This document shows positions 1 to 6,696 of a stretch of DNA of 10,716 nt, piece after piece. The number at the start of each line of letters is the position of its first letter. Position 1 is the first letter of the stretch. The DNA comes from Lachnospiraceae bacterium UBA6452 (GTDB lineage: Bacteria > Bacillota > Clostridia > Lachnospirales > Lachnospiraceae), in the NCBI GenBank assembly GCA_002441865.1, contig DJNY01000071.1, forward strand, positions 2,664-13,379. The letters are read 5' to 3'. Made by a program: the position numbers and the translations under genes. The notes under the pieces were generated by a model that saw only the letters and a program-made list of their open reading frames with translations, had not been told where the DNA came from and searched no databases.

Positions 1-69
1 AGATACGGGGCTATCTTTGTATCAAGCTGTTACAGGAAAAAAGAAGGACTCCACAAAAAGGAGGACAAA
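1..69 (+). other. Partial 5' leader of the riboflavin transporter gene
   Basis: This is the visible end of the untranslated leader before the RibU-like gene. It holds two small alternative pairings: AGATA (1-5) with TATCT (12-16), or GATAC (2-6) with GTATC (19-23). It ends in a strong ribosome binding site, AGGAGG at 59-64, five bases before the ATG. Genes of this family in Firmicutes are often controlled by an FMN riboswitch. The conserved core of such an element is not visible here, because it would lie upstream of the window edge. Riboswitch control is therefore only an inference from the family. Confidence 0.35.
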
Positions 70-660
70 ATGAACAACAAAAGATTTTCACCACGCAACA
101 TGGCAATGATCGGAATGCTTTCCGCCATTTCCTTTATCCTGATGTTTCTGGAATTTTCCATTCCCATCATGCCAAGCTTTATCAAATTGGATCTGTCCGA
201 GCTCCCGGCGCTGATCGGTGCATTTGCCATGGGACCGGCAGAAGGCGTTCTGATCTGCCTGTTCAAAAACCTGATCCACTTAATGCGGACATCAACAGGC
301 GGCGTGGGAGAACTCAGTAACTTTATTCTGGGGGCGGTCTTTGTCTTTGTTGCAGGTCTTATTTATAAGCTGCACAAAAACAGAAAGGGCGCACTCATAG
401 GTTCTTTTATGGGAGCACTTGCCATGGCAGTCATCAGTGTGATCTCCAATTATTTTCTGGTGTATCCGTTCTATACGAACTTTATGCCGATGGAAGCGAT
501 CATAGCTGCTTATCAGGCAATCTATCCGGGCACCAAAAATCTGCTGCAGGCACTTGTGATCTTCAATATGCCGTTTACATTTGTAAAGGGACTTCTGGAT
601 GTGCTTGTGACATTTCTGATCTATAAACGGATTTCTCCGGTTATCAAAGGAAACCGTTAG
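70..660 (+). CDS. ribU: ECF transporter S component, riboflavin-specific (RibU-like)
   Basis: This is a membrane protein of 196 residues that should bind riboflavin (or FMN/roseoflavin-like flavins). It would pair with the shared ECF energising module (EcfT plus two ATPases, not in this window) to import the vitamin. The sequence shows about six hydrophobic segments, roughly residues 11-30, 45-65, 84-100, 108-135, 158-172 and 173-187. The RibU-type conserved block 'LDLSELPALIGAFAMGP' lies at about 40-56, and is followed by KNLIH (66-70) and GGVGELSNF (77-85). The length is normal for an S component. The ATG at 70 has AGGAGG at 59-64 with ideal spacing. The gene is followed by an inverted repeat and a new promoter, so it is probably a single-gene unit, with its own promoter upstream of the window. 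Other S components share the fold, but the SELPALI/GELSNF motifs fit the riboflavin group best. Confidence 0.86.
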   Translation: MNNKRFSPRNMAMIGMLSAISFILMFLEFSIPIMPSFIKLDLSELPALIGAFAMGPAEGVLICLFKNLIHLMRTSTGGVGELSNFILGAVFVFVAGLIYKLHKNRKGALIGSFMGALAMAVISVISNYFLVYPFYTNFMPMEAIIAAYQAIYPGTKNLLQALVIFNMPFTFVKGLLDVLVTFLIYKRISPVIKGNR

Positions 661-669
661 GAGCTGCCT

Positions 670-704
670 TAAGAAAATCTTCACAATTTGTGAGGTATTT
701 CTTA
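670..704. repeat. Imperfect inverted repeat between ribU and the exporter promoter
   Basis: The centre is a perfect 13-base palindrome, TCACAATTTGTGA (681-693), symmetric about T687. It extends to positions 679-695 with one G-T pair. After a 2x2 mismatch there is a second symmetric arm, TAAGAAA (670-676) against TTTCTTA (698-704). It starts 9 bases after the ribU stop and ends 12 bases before the -35 hexamer of the next promoter. It could act as a protein-binding operator for the exporter promoter. It could also act as an RNA hairpin that ends the ribU transcript, but there is no solid U run after it. The symmetry is read directly from the sequence; the function is not known. Confidence 0.6.
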
Positions 705-716
705 CGGAAATGTAAG

Positions 717-745
717 TTGACAAGAGAAACTATTTGTATTATTGT
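717..745 (+). promoter_or_regulatory. Sigma-A-type promoter for the ABC exporter operon
   Basis: A perfect -35 hexamer TTGACA (717-722) is followed by a 17-base spacer and TATTGT (740-745) as the -10. Transcription would begin near 752, giving a leader of about 50 bases before the ATPase start at 800. The upstream inverted repeat is suitably placed to bind an activator or another regulator. Confidence 0.7.
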
Positions 746-799
746 ACTACATGAATAATACAGATGGTTTCTTTTGCGTTTATGAAGGAAAGGGAAAAT

Positions 800-1486
800 A
801 TGAGTGCATTAGTGGAAATTCGGGATATCAGCAAAATCTACAATCCCGGTGAAAACGAGGTCAGGGCACTGGATCATATCAGCCTGACGATTCAGAAGGG
901 TGAATTTGTGGCAATTATCGGGCAATCCGGTTCCGGGAAATCGACCCTGATGAATATGATCGGCTGTCTGGATGTGCCGACCGAGGGAACTTACATATTA
1001 AACGGGCAGAATGTATCGAAGCTGTCCGACAATGAACTGTCGGATATCAGAAATCAGGAGATCGGATTTATTTTTCAGGGCTTTAATCTGATCGCCAATC
1101 TGACCGCACAGGAAAATGTGGAACTGCCGCTGATCTACAGAGGGGTTCCGAAGAAGGAGAGACAGGAGCTTTCCGTAGCTGCCCTCAAGAAGGTGGGACT
1201 TGCGCACAGAATGGATCACAGACCTTCCGAAATGTCGGGCGGCCAGCAGCAGAGAGTGGCAATCGCCAGGGCGATCGCACAGGCACCGCCGGTCATTCTG
1301 GCAGATGAGCCGACGGGTAATCTGGATTCCACATCCAGCATGGAAATCCTGGATATTTTAAAGCAGCTCCATGCGGAAAACAGAACCGTGATTCTGATCA
1401 CGCATGATAATGATATTGCAAAGCAGGCAAAAAGAGTGATCCGCATCAAGGATGGCAGGATAGAAAGGGATTATGAAAATGAGTAA
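800..1486 (+). CDS. ABC transporter ATPase, MacB/LolD-type
   Basis: This is the cytoplasmic nucleotide-binding subunit of 228 residues. It would power the membrane permease encoded two genes downstream. All ABC motifs are visible: Walker [10 protein letters not shown] (41-49), Q-loop Q93 in IFQGFN, signature MSGGQQQR (145-152), Walker B VILADE (165-170) followed by PTGNLD, and the switch histidine H202. The PTGNLD motif and the length are typical of the MacB/LolD/SalX family of exporters. I chose the ATG at 800 because AAGGAAAGGG (786-795) precedes it. An in-frame ATG at 764 has no ribosome binding site, and one at 782 would place the start inside that purine-rich stretch. The gene overlaps the start of the adaptor gene by 8 bases, which indicates translational coupling. 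The substrate cannot be read from the sequence. Confidence 0.93.
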   Translation: MSALVEIRDISKIYNPGENEVRALDHISLTIQKGEFVAIIGQSGSGKSTLMNMIGCLDVPTEGTYILNGQNVSKLSDNELSDIRNQEIGFIFQGFNLIANLTAQENVELPLIYRGVPKKERQELSVAALKKVGLAHRMDHRPSEMSGGQQQRVAIARAIAQAPPVILADEPTGNLDSTSSMEILDILKQLHAENRTVILITHDNDIAKQAKRVIRIKDGRIERDYENE

Positions 1487-2957
1487 AAAAGAAAAACAGG
1501 AAACAAAAACAGGTAAAAAGAAAATAAAGACCTGGCAGATCGTAACGGTTATCTTCGCTGTGATCTTGCTGGTTCTTCTGGTGAGTATCGTAAAACAGTC
1601 CATGGGAGCAGCAGCGGCCGGAACTCCGGTGACGACAGCACAGGCACTGAAGGGCGATATTACCCAGACGGTAGATACATCCGGTTCCGTGGAATCTGAG
1701 GAAAGCAAAACGTACTTTGCGCAGGTAGGAGCCATGATCGGAGAACTGGACATCAAAGCAGGCGACAGTGTAAAGGCAGGTGATCTGCTTTTGCGTTATG
1801 ACACAACGGATCTGGAGCAGGCATTGAAGCAGACGGAACTGGAAGCGCAGGCAAGCGAATATGGTGCGGACATCACAGTGACAACTGTGGAGCATGCACA
1901 GCAGAAAGCAGCACAGGCACAGGCAGATTACGATGATTCTTTAAAATATATTGCCCATTATACGGAATGTGTCGGACAGCTGACAGACCAGCTCAATAAG
2001 GCGGGAGCATTGCAGGAAGACCAGGCAGCACTGCAGGCAGAGATCAAGGAACTGACAGCTAAGGCAGAGAAGGACGATACGGATAAAGAATCGGCCAAAG
2101 CATTAAAGAAAAAAACAAAAGAGCTGGAAAAGGTAGAGAAAAAACTGGCTGATTATGATGTGGATAATCTGAAATCCGCACTGGAGACCTGTCAGGGAGA
2201 TCTGGCGGAATATAAGGCGTTGAAAGAACAGTATGATACGGCGAAAGAGCAGGACCCGACAGCGGGACTGCAGAAGAAACAGCAGGCAGTTGTAAAGGAA
2301 TCCGCACAGCTGACGGAGGAAAAGGCAAAAGCTGAGCTGGAAAAAGCAAAAGCAGGTGTAACTGCGGATTTTAACGGTATTGTGACAAATGTAGCGGCAG
2401 TACAGGGGCAGACAGCAGTAGAAGGAGCAGAACTTTTTACGATCCAGAATGCAGATGCGCTCAAGGTTTCCCTTGCTGTTTCCAAATATGATATCGAAAA
2501 ACTGGAAATCGGACAGACGGCGGATATTACGATCAACGGAAAATCCTATACAGGAGAAGTGAGCAATATCAGCAAGGTGGCATCCACCAATAATGCAGGT
2601 GCGGTTGTGATCGATACGGACATCCATATCGACAGCCCGGATGACAGTATTGTACTCGGTGTGGAAGCTAAGGTTTCCATCAAAACGGCAGAAGAAAAGA
2701 ATGTACTGCTTGTACCGATCGCAGCAGTAAACTATGCCAGTGACGGTGTATTCTGTTATGTGGCGGAAAATGGTGTGCTGGTGAGAAAAGAAGTGGAAAC
2801 AGGAATCAGCAGTGATGAATATGTGCAGATCCTGTCAGGGCTTTCCGAAGGAGATGCGGTCGTTACGGATGTAACAGGAGATATGACAGAGGGCATGGCT
2901 GTGATACCGGTCAGTGCAGATGAGGCAGATGCGCAGAATGCACAGCAGGCAGAATAA
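1479..2957 (+). CDS. Membrane-fusion / HlyD-like periplasmic-adaptor-type subunit of the ABC exporter
   Basis: This is a membrane-anchored extracytoplasmic adaptor of 492 residues, MacA-like in architecture, working with the neighbouring ATPase and permease. It has a Lys-rich cytoplasmic tip (2-18), one membrane anchor (about 20-38), and the first half of a lipoyl/barrel-sandwich domain (about 76-107, with VKAGDLLLRYD). A long, charged, Ala/Glu/Lys-rich coiled coil follows (about 110-293). Then come the second lipoyl half (about 293-325, ADFNGIVTNV), a beta-barrel region (about 327-403) and a membrane-proximal domain (about 408-478, VPIAAV to EGMAVIPV). A short Ala/Gln/Asp-rich tail ends the protein. 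The coiled coil of about 180 residues is longer than a minimal adaptor hairpin. I chose the ATG at 1479, eight bases after AAAGGGA; the in-frame ATG at 1473 is only two bases from that site. It overlaps the ATPase gene and is followed by the permease 12 bases later. Confidence 0.88.
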   Translation: MSKKEKQETKTGKKKIKTWQIVTVIFAVILLVLLVSIVKQSMGAAAAGTPVTTAQALKGDITQTVDTSGSVESEESKTYFAQVGAMIGELDIKAGDSVKAGDLLLRYDTTDLEQALKQTELEAQASEYGADITVTTVEHAQQKAAQAQADYDDSLKYIAHYTECVGQLTDQLNKAGALQEDQAALQAEIKELTAKAEKDDTDKESAKALKKKTKELEKVEKKLADYDVDNLKSALETCQGDLAEYKALKEQYDTAKEQDPTAGLQKKQQAVVKESAQLTEEKAKAELEKAKAGVTADFNGIVTNVAAVQGQTAVEGAELFTIQNADALKVSLAVSKYDIEKLEIGQTADITINGKSYTGEVSNISKVASTNNAGAVVIDTDIHIDSPDDSIVLGVEAKVSIKTAEEKNVLLVPIAAVNYASDGVFCYVAENGVLVRKEVETGISSDEYVQILSGLSEGDAVVTDVTGDMTEGMAVIPVSADEADAQNAQQAE

Positions 2958-2969
2958 TGGGAGGCTAGT

Positions 2970-4211
2970 ATGGCACAGCTATTTGAATACATAAAAATGG
3001 CTCTGATGAATATCAGAAGCAACAAGGGAAGATCCATTCTGACCATGCTGGGCATTATCATCGGTATTTCTTCTGTGATCATGGTAATTTCCATAGGTAA
3101 CGGACTTTCCTCCCAGGTCAGTGATGAACTGAACAATCTGGCAGGCGGACAGCTGTATTTTTATTCCGGCGGGTCGGTGGGAAATGCACAGCCGGATAAT
3201 GAAGAAACAGTGGAATTTACCACGGAAGATTTTGATCTGATCGAGGAAAAGATCGATCATGTAAAAGGTGTCAGTCCAAACTACCAGACATATGGAACCG
3301 CACAGGGACCAAAAGGAAATTTTGATGCGTATCTGTATGGTGGCACAGTGGCGCAGCAGTATTTATATAATGATCCGATCATCAAAGGAAGATATTTTAC
3401 AAAGGCAGATTATGAGGCTGCTAATAAAGTATGTGTGATCCGCGAAAACAGTGCGATCGCCATGTTCGGAACAACGGATGTGCTGGGCAGAACTTTTGAG
3501 GTGACGATCGACGGCATTACAATGGAATCAACGATCGTCGGGATCAGGCAGGACAGTGCATCCTCTGCAATCAGCTCCATGCTGATGAGCTTTGATCAGG
3601 TGGAAATGGAGCTCCCACTTACGACAATGGGCTCTGCTTTTGGCTATTATGTGGATACATTCCAGGGATTTTACGTATTTACGGACGGACCGGAATACGC
3701 AACGGCAGCAGCAGGTGCTGTTATGCGTCTGCTGCGTTCCGTGCATCATGTATCATCCGATTCCAACAGTATCCAGATGCAGGATTTCAATGACTCCATG
3801 AGCAGTATCACACAGGTTCTTTCCTATATTACGATATTTGTCGTATTTGTGGCGGCGATCTCCCTGCTGGTAGGCGGTATCGGGGTTATGAACATCATGC
3901 TCGTATCTGTTACGGAGCGTACCAGAGAGATCGGTATCCGAAAATCGCTGGGCGCCAGAACCGGTTCGATCATGCTGCAGTTTCTGTCAGAATCTGCGAT
4001 CATTACACTGCTGGGTGGCGTGATCGGTATTATCTTAGGTGTACTTGGGGCTAATGTTGTCTGCGGTTTCATGGGATTTACCGCGGCCATATCACCACTC
4101 ACGGTGCTTGTAACAACACTGTTTTCTTCCGGTGTCGGTCTGTTCTTCGGTATTTATCCGGCAAAGAAAGCGGCAAAGCTGAGTCCGATCGAAGCACTCA
4201 GACACGAATAA
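2970..4211 (+). CDS. ABC transporter permease, MacB/FtsX-type
   Basis: This is the membrane permease, 413 residues, of a mechanotransmission-type ABC exporter. The N-terminal transmembrane helix lies at about 22-42 (LTMLGIIIGISSVIMV). A large extracytoplasmic domain follows (about 45-275), the MacB periplasmic core-like region. The C-terminal FtsX domain has three helices, about 283-312, 340-366 and 372-396. The loop TERTREIGIRKSLGAR (315-330) is the hallmark contact for the ATPase, and the end PAKKAAKLSPIEALRHE is classic for the family. The ribosome binding site GGGAGG (2959-2964) sits five bases before the ATG at 2970. It is the last gene of the exporter operon, and an intrinsic terminator follows 25 bases later. 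Known relatives export macrolides, peptides or toxins, or handle envelope stress; the actual cargo here is not evident. Confidence 0.93.
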   Translation: MAQLFEYIKMALMNIRSNKGRSILTMLGIIIGISSVIMVISIGNGLSSQVSDELNNLAGGQLYFYSGGSVGNAQPDNEETVEFTTEDFDLIEEKIDHVKGVSPNYQTYGTAQGPKGNFDAYLYGGTVAQQYLYNDPIIKGRYFTKADYEAANKVCVIRENSAIAMFGTTDVLGRTFEVTIDGITMESTIVGIRQDSASSAISSMLMSFDQVEMELPLTTMGSAFGYYVDTFQGFYVFTDGPEYATAAAGAVMRLLRSVHHVSSDSNSIQMQDFNDSMSSITQVLSYITIFVVFVAAISLLVGGIGVMNIMLVSVTERTREIGIRKSLGARTGSIMLQFLSESAIITLLGGVIGIILGVLGANVVCGFMGFTAAISPLTVLVTTLFSSGVGLFFGIYPAKKAAKLSPIEALRHE

Positions 4212-4236
4212 AAAGAAAAGTTCATGATTTCTTTAT

Positions 4237-4270
4237 AAAAAGTGCAGGCGTATTTGCTTGCACTTTTTTT
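4237..4270 (+). terminator. Rho-independent terminator of the ABC exporter operon
   Basis: The left arm is AAAAAGTGCAGGC (4237-4249), the loop GTATTT (4250-4255), and the right arm GCTTGCAC (4256-4263), followed by seven T residues (4264-4270). The stem has one G-U pair and is extended by A-U pairs into the T run. The A run on the left side means it could also work for transcripts arriving from the right. A GTG at 4242 inside the left arm opens the reading frame that continues into the next gene, but it is not a credible start. Confidence 0.88.
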
Positions 4271-4281
4271 CGGTCTATACT
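4254..4281 (+). promoter_or_regulatory. Possible promoter for the YcxB-like gene, overlapping the terminator
   Basis: TATACT (4276-4281) is a good -10 box. The best -35 at proper distance is TTGCTT (4254-4259), 16 bases upstream, and it lies within the loop and right arm of the terminator. Transcription would start near 4288, about 40 bases before the ATG at 4329. The -35 is weak, so the exact promoter is uncertain. Some promoter is needed here, because the terminator cuts the gene off from the exporter operon. Confidence 0.45.
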
Positions 4282-4328
4282 ATGATGTAGCAGAAAAGGA
4301 ACAAAGTCAGACGGGAAGGAGTGCTTTC

Positions 4329-4937
4329 ATGGCAGAAGAAATGAAAGATTTATTGCAAAATAATGCGGCAGAGCAGACGGAGGCAGGAGCAGATGCAGCT
4401 GCGGAAGAAACGGAGAATGCGGAAAAACCGAAGGTTTCCATGCCGGCAAAGGAAGATATTTTATATGAAGTGGACGTGCATATGAATACTTCCGTTCTCT
4501 ATGATTATATGCTGCGTCATACTTATACAAGTCCGGGCGGGCTGATCGCCACGATCATTGGCGTATTTGCCATCATTTTTGCAATGCGGAATGCAGGGGT
4601 TTTATATCTGATCGCGGGTATTGTGATCATTTTATACCTGCCGTGGAATCTTTATCTGAGTGCAAAAAGACAGGCACTTACAAATGAGGCATTTAAAAAG
4701 CCGCTTCATTATATATTTACAAAAGAAGGTATTTATGTTTCGCAGGGAGACCAGGTTGAAATGCAGCGCTGGGAGAATATGCACCAGGCTGTTGCAACCG
4801 GAAAAAGCATTATCATTTACACATCCAAGGTCAATGCTTCCATCTTCCCGCGTGCAGATCTTGCGGAAAATACCGTGACGGTGATTGAGCTGATCTGCCG
4901 CTATATGGATCCGAAAAAGGTAAAGATACGCCAGTGA
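4329..4937 (+). CDS. YcxB-like two-helix membrane protein of unknown function
   Basis: The protein has 202 residues. The N-terminal 40 residues are Ala/Glu-rich and probably disordered. A short beta-rich segment follows (about 44-66), then two adjacent transmembrane helices (about 71-87 and 90-110) and a C-terminal soluble domain (about 115-195). The C-terminal part contains the pattern YIFTKEGIYVSQGDQVEMQRWENM, split here by the residue limit: YIFTKEGIYV (128-137) and EMQRWENM (144-151). With the following IIIYTSK and SIFPRADL, this is typical of the YcxB-like C-terminal domain, a PH-like fold seen in many Firmicutes membrane proteins. No biochemical role is established. I chose the ATG at 4329 because AAGGAG (4316-4321) lies 7 bases upstream. 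The upstream in-frame GTG at 4242 falls in the terminator stem. Confidence 0.75.
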   Translation: MAEEMKDLLQNNAAEQTEAGADAAAEETENAEKPKVSMPAKEDILYEVDVHMNTSVLYDYMLRHTYTSPGGLIATIIGVFAIIFAMRNAGVLYLIAGIVIILYLPWNLYLSAKRQALTNEAFKKPLHYIFTKEGIYVSQGDQVEMQRWENMHQAVATGKSIIIYTSKVNASIFPRADLAENTVTVIELICRYMDPKKVKIRQ

Positions 4938-4961
4938 TATGGAAAAGACGGAAAGGCGGCA

Positions 4962-4990
4962 TATACAGATGTCACGGATTGTGGTATACT
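4962..4990 (+). promoter_or_regulatory. Extended -10 promoter for the tsaE gene run
   Basis: TATACA (4962-4967) is a four-of-six -35 match. A 17-base spacer separates it from TATACT (4985-4990), which is preceded by TGG (4982-4984), making an extended -10. Transcription would begin near 4997, giving a short leader of about 33 bases before tsaE. No terminator is visible between the YcxB-like gene and this point, so read-through from upstream is also possible. Confidence 0.68.
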
Positions 4991-5029
4991 ATAAATTTGT
5001 AAAAGACTGACGACAGACAGGGTGAAGAT

Positions 5030-5464
5030 ATGATACTGGATAGTTATAAAGAAGAAGATACCTTTCTGCTTGGCGAAGAACTTGGAAAAAAGGCTGTTCC
5101 CGGTGAGATTTATGCGCTTTGCGGCGATCTTGGTGTAGGAAAGACCGTTTTTACCAAGGGACTTGCAAAAGGACTGGGTATCACAGAATCTGTGTGCAGC
5201 CCGACTTTTACGATCGTGCAGATCTATGAAGAGGGCAGACTGCCACTTTATCATTTTGATGTATACAGGATCGGAGATCCGGAGGAGATGGACGAGATCG
5301 GTTATGAGGACTATTTTTACGGAGACGGTGTCTGCCTTGTGGAATGGGCAGGACTTATCAGGGAACTGATGCCCGCCAATACAAAATGGATCACGATCGA
5401 AAAAGATCCGGAAAAGGGATTTGCTTACCGGAGGATCAAAATAGAAGAAGGCGGTGCAGTATGA
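5030..5464 (+). CDS. tsaE: tRNA t6A biosynthesis ATPase TsaE
   Basis: TsaE (old name YjeE) is the small ATPase that works with TsaB and TsaD in transferring threonylcarbamoyl to A37 of ANN-decoding tRNAs, in the cytoplasm. At 144 residues it has normal family length. The P-loop GDLGVGKT is at 32-39. The family blocks SPTFTIV (57-63), YHFDVYR (74-80, with the acidic residue D77) and VCLVEWA (101-107, with E105 and W106) all follow in the expected order. The ATG at 5030 is preceded by AGGGTGA (5019-5025). The gene ends in an ATGA overlap with tsaB, so the two are translationally coupled. It is the first gene of a long co-directional run and sits directly behind its own promoter. Confidence 0.95.
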   Translation: MILDSYKEEDTFLLGEELGKKAVPGEIYALCGDLGVGKTVFTKGLAKGLGITESVCSPTFTIVQIYEEGRLPLYHFDVYRIGDPEEMDEIGYEDYFYGDGVCLVEWAGLIRELMPANTKWITIEKDPEKGFAYRRIKIEEGGAV

Positions 5465-6174
5465 GAATCGTAGCAATAGACAGTTCGGGACTGGTTGCCA
5501 GCGTGGCAATCCTTGAAGATGACAGTATTCTTGCAACGTACAGCGTGAATTATAAAAAAACACATTCACAGACACTGCTTCCGATGCTGCAGGAAATTAT
5601 GCAAATGACAGAATTTGATAAAAAGACCATTGATGCGATCGCGGTGGCAAAGGGACCGGGGTCTTTCACAGGCCTTCGGATCGGCTCCGCAACTGCCAAA
5701 GGACTGGGGCTTGCACTCGGCAGACCGATCATAGAAGTGCCGACTGTGGATGCACTTGCCTATCAGTTGTATGGTGTACCTCTGATCTGCCCGATGATGG
5801 ATGCCAGAAGGCAGCAGGTCTATACGGGACTTTACGGCTTTGGTCCGATCGGGCAGGGAATGGAGTTTCAGGTCATAGAGCCGCAGTGTGCGACGGGCGT
5901 GGAAGAGATCATTGAAAAGATCAATGCAAGAGGACAGCAGGTTGTCTATCTCGGAGATGGTGCTACAGTTTATGAAACACTTATCAGGGAACAGACAAAG
6001 GTGCCTTATGTGTTCGCACCGGCTAACTGTAACAGGCAGAGTGCAGCAGCACTTGCCGTGCTTGCCAAAAGCTATTATGAACGCGGCGAATATGTAACGG
6101 CGGCGGAACACAGGCCGGATTATCTGAGACTGTCCCAGGCAGAGAGAGAACGAATGGAGAAGATGCAGAAGTGA
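5461..6174 (+). CDS. tsaB: tRNA t6A biosynthesis scaffold protein TsaB
   Basis: TsaB is a non-catalytic ASKHA-fold paralogue of TsaD. It binds TsaD and TsaE to form the t6A synthesis complex. The protein has 237 residues. The N-terminus MRIVAIDSSG starts the ASKHA fold. THSQTLLPML (34-43) and KGPGSFTGLRIG (64-75) are the diagnostic TsaB motifs, and PMMDARRQQVYTGLY follows in the middle of the protein. The frame is open upstream to 5344, but the start at 5461 is right: the ATG overlaps the tsaE stop (ATGA), and MRIVAID is the typical family beginning. It ends in a GTGA overlap with rimI. The tsaE-tsaB-rimI order is a common Firmicutes arrangement. Confidence 0.94.
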   Translation: MRIVAIDSSGLVASVAILEDDSILATYSVNYKKTHSQTLLPMLQEIMQMTEFDKKTIDAIAVAKGPGSFTGLRIGSATAKGLGLALGRPIIEVPTVDALAYQLYGVPLICPMMDARRQQVYTGLYGFGPIGQGMEFQVIEPQCATGVEEIIEKINARGQQVVYLGDGATVYETLIREQTKVPYVFAPANCNRQSAAALAVLAKSYYERGEYVTAAEHRPDYLRLSQAERERMEKMQK

Positions 6175-6611
6175 TCGTATTTCGTGAAATGATGCTTTCG
6201 GATGTAGAACAGATTTCTGCCATGGAAGAGGCTTATTTTTCAATGCCATGGAGTAAGCAGGCATTGTCTGAGGCAGCTGCCGGCAGCCAGACCTTTTATA
6301 TGGTTGCGGAGGATGTGCCAAGTGGCAGAGTTGTTGCCTATTGCGGGCAGTACTGTATCATGGGAGAGGGAGATATCAATCAGGTTGCTGTGCATGAGGC
6401 TTACCGCAGGCAGGGAATTGCCGCAAGACTTTTGCAGGAATTTATGCAGGAAAGTGAAAAGAGAGGCGTTCATGCATTCACTTTAGAGGTGCGGGTATCA
6501 AATACGGCCGCAATACGGCTGTATGAATCCTGTGGATTTCAGATCGAAGGCACCAGGAAAGGCTTTTATGACAAGCCGAAAGAAGATGCGTATATCATGT
6601 GGAAACGTTAG
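6171..6611 (+). CDS. rimI: Ribosomal protein S18-alanine N-acetyltransferase (RimI-type GNAT)
   Basis: This is a GNAT-fold N-alpha-acetyltransferase of 146 residues. RimI acetylates the N-terminus of ribosomal protein S18 in Enterobacteria; substrates in Clostridia are less well known. The acetyl-CoA-binding segment VAVHEAYRRQGIAARLL (72-88) contains the RRQGIA pyrophosphate loop. LEVRVSNTAAIRLYESCGF (105-123) is strongly RimI-like, with the Asn and Tyr that contact CoA and act as the general acid in the family. The start is a GTG at 6171 that overlaps the tsaB stop (GTGA). GGAG at 6156-6159 is rather far upstream, so initiation probably depends on coupling. Overlapping hairpins begin at its stop codon. 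Because many GNATs look alike, the neighbouring t6A genes are part of the reason for this call. Confidence 0.88.
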   Translation: MIVFREMMLSDVEQISAMEEAYFSMPWSKQALSEAAAGSQTFYMVAEDVPSGRVVAYCGQYCIMGEGDINQVAVHEAYRRQGIAARLLQEFMQESEKRGVHAFTLEVRVSNTAAIRLYESCGFQIEGTRKGFYDKPKEDAYIMWKR

Positions 6612-6660
6612 CCAGTGCTAACAATAATTACCTGTGGTTATTCTTTTTTGTTCAGGCTAA
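6607..6660 (+). promoter_or_regulatory. Overlapping alternative hairpins after rimI, with a weak terminator-like element
   Basis: GTTAGC (6607-6612) pairs perfectly with GCTAAC (6617-6622) across a four-base loop, and this stem includes the rimI stop codon. The same left bases, as TTAGCC (6608-6613), can instead pair perfectly with GGCTAA (6655-6660). Between them, AATA...ACC (6623-6632) can fold onto GGTTATT (6636-6642) with a three-base bulge, just before C and six T residues (6644-6649), like a weak intrinsic terminator. The pairings are seen directly; any attenuation role is inference. Confidence 0.4.
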
Positions 6661-6696
6661 AATGGAAGAAACAGAAGAAACCGTGGAGGAACAGAA

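Noticed and set aside
1..69. FMN riboswitch upstream of ribU
   Set aside because: None of the conserved aptamer core is inside the window; only possible downstream hairpins remain, so it cannot be called from this sequence.
2103..2627. Minus-strand open frames opposite the adaptor coiled coil
   Set aside because: They are antisense products of Lys/Glu/Ala-rich codons, which give Phe/Leu/Cys-rich translations; there is no start signal or family match.
4242..4328. N-terminal extension of the YcxB-like protein from a GTG at 4242
   Set aside because: The GTG lies inside the terminator stem and upstream of the likely transcription start; the ATG at 4329 has an ideal AAGGAG site.
5344..5460. 39-residue N-terminal extension of TsaB
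   Set aside because: It overlaps tsaE in another frame; the ATGA coupling at 5461 and the family-typical MRIVAID start are decisive.
4901..5575. Minus-strand open frame (224 codons) opposite tsaE and its promoter region
   Set aside because: It crosses a promoter and two coupled genes on the other strand and its translation has low-complexity, shadow-like composition.
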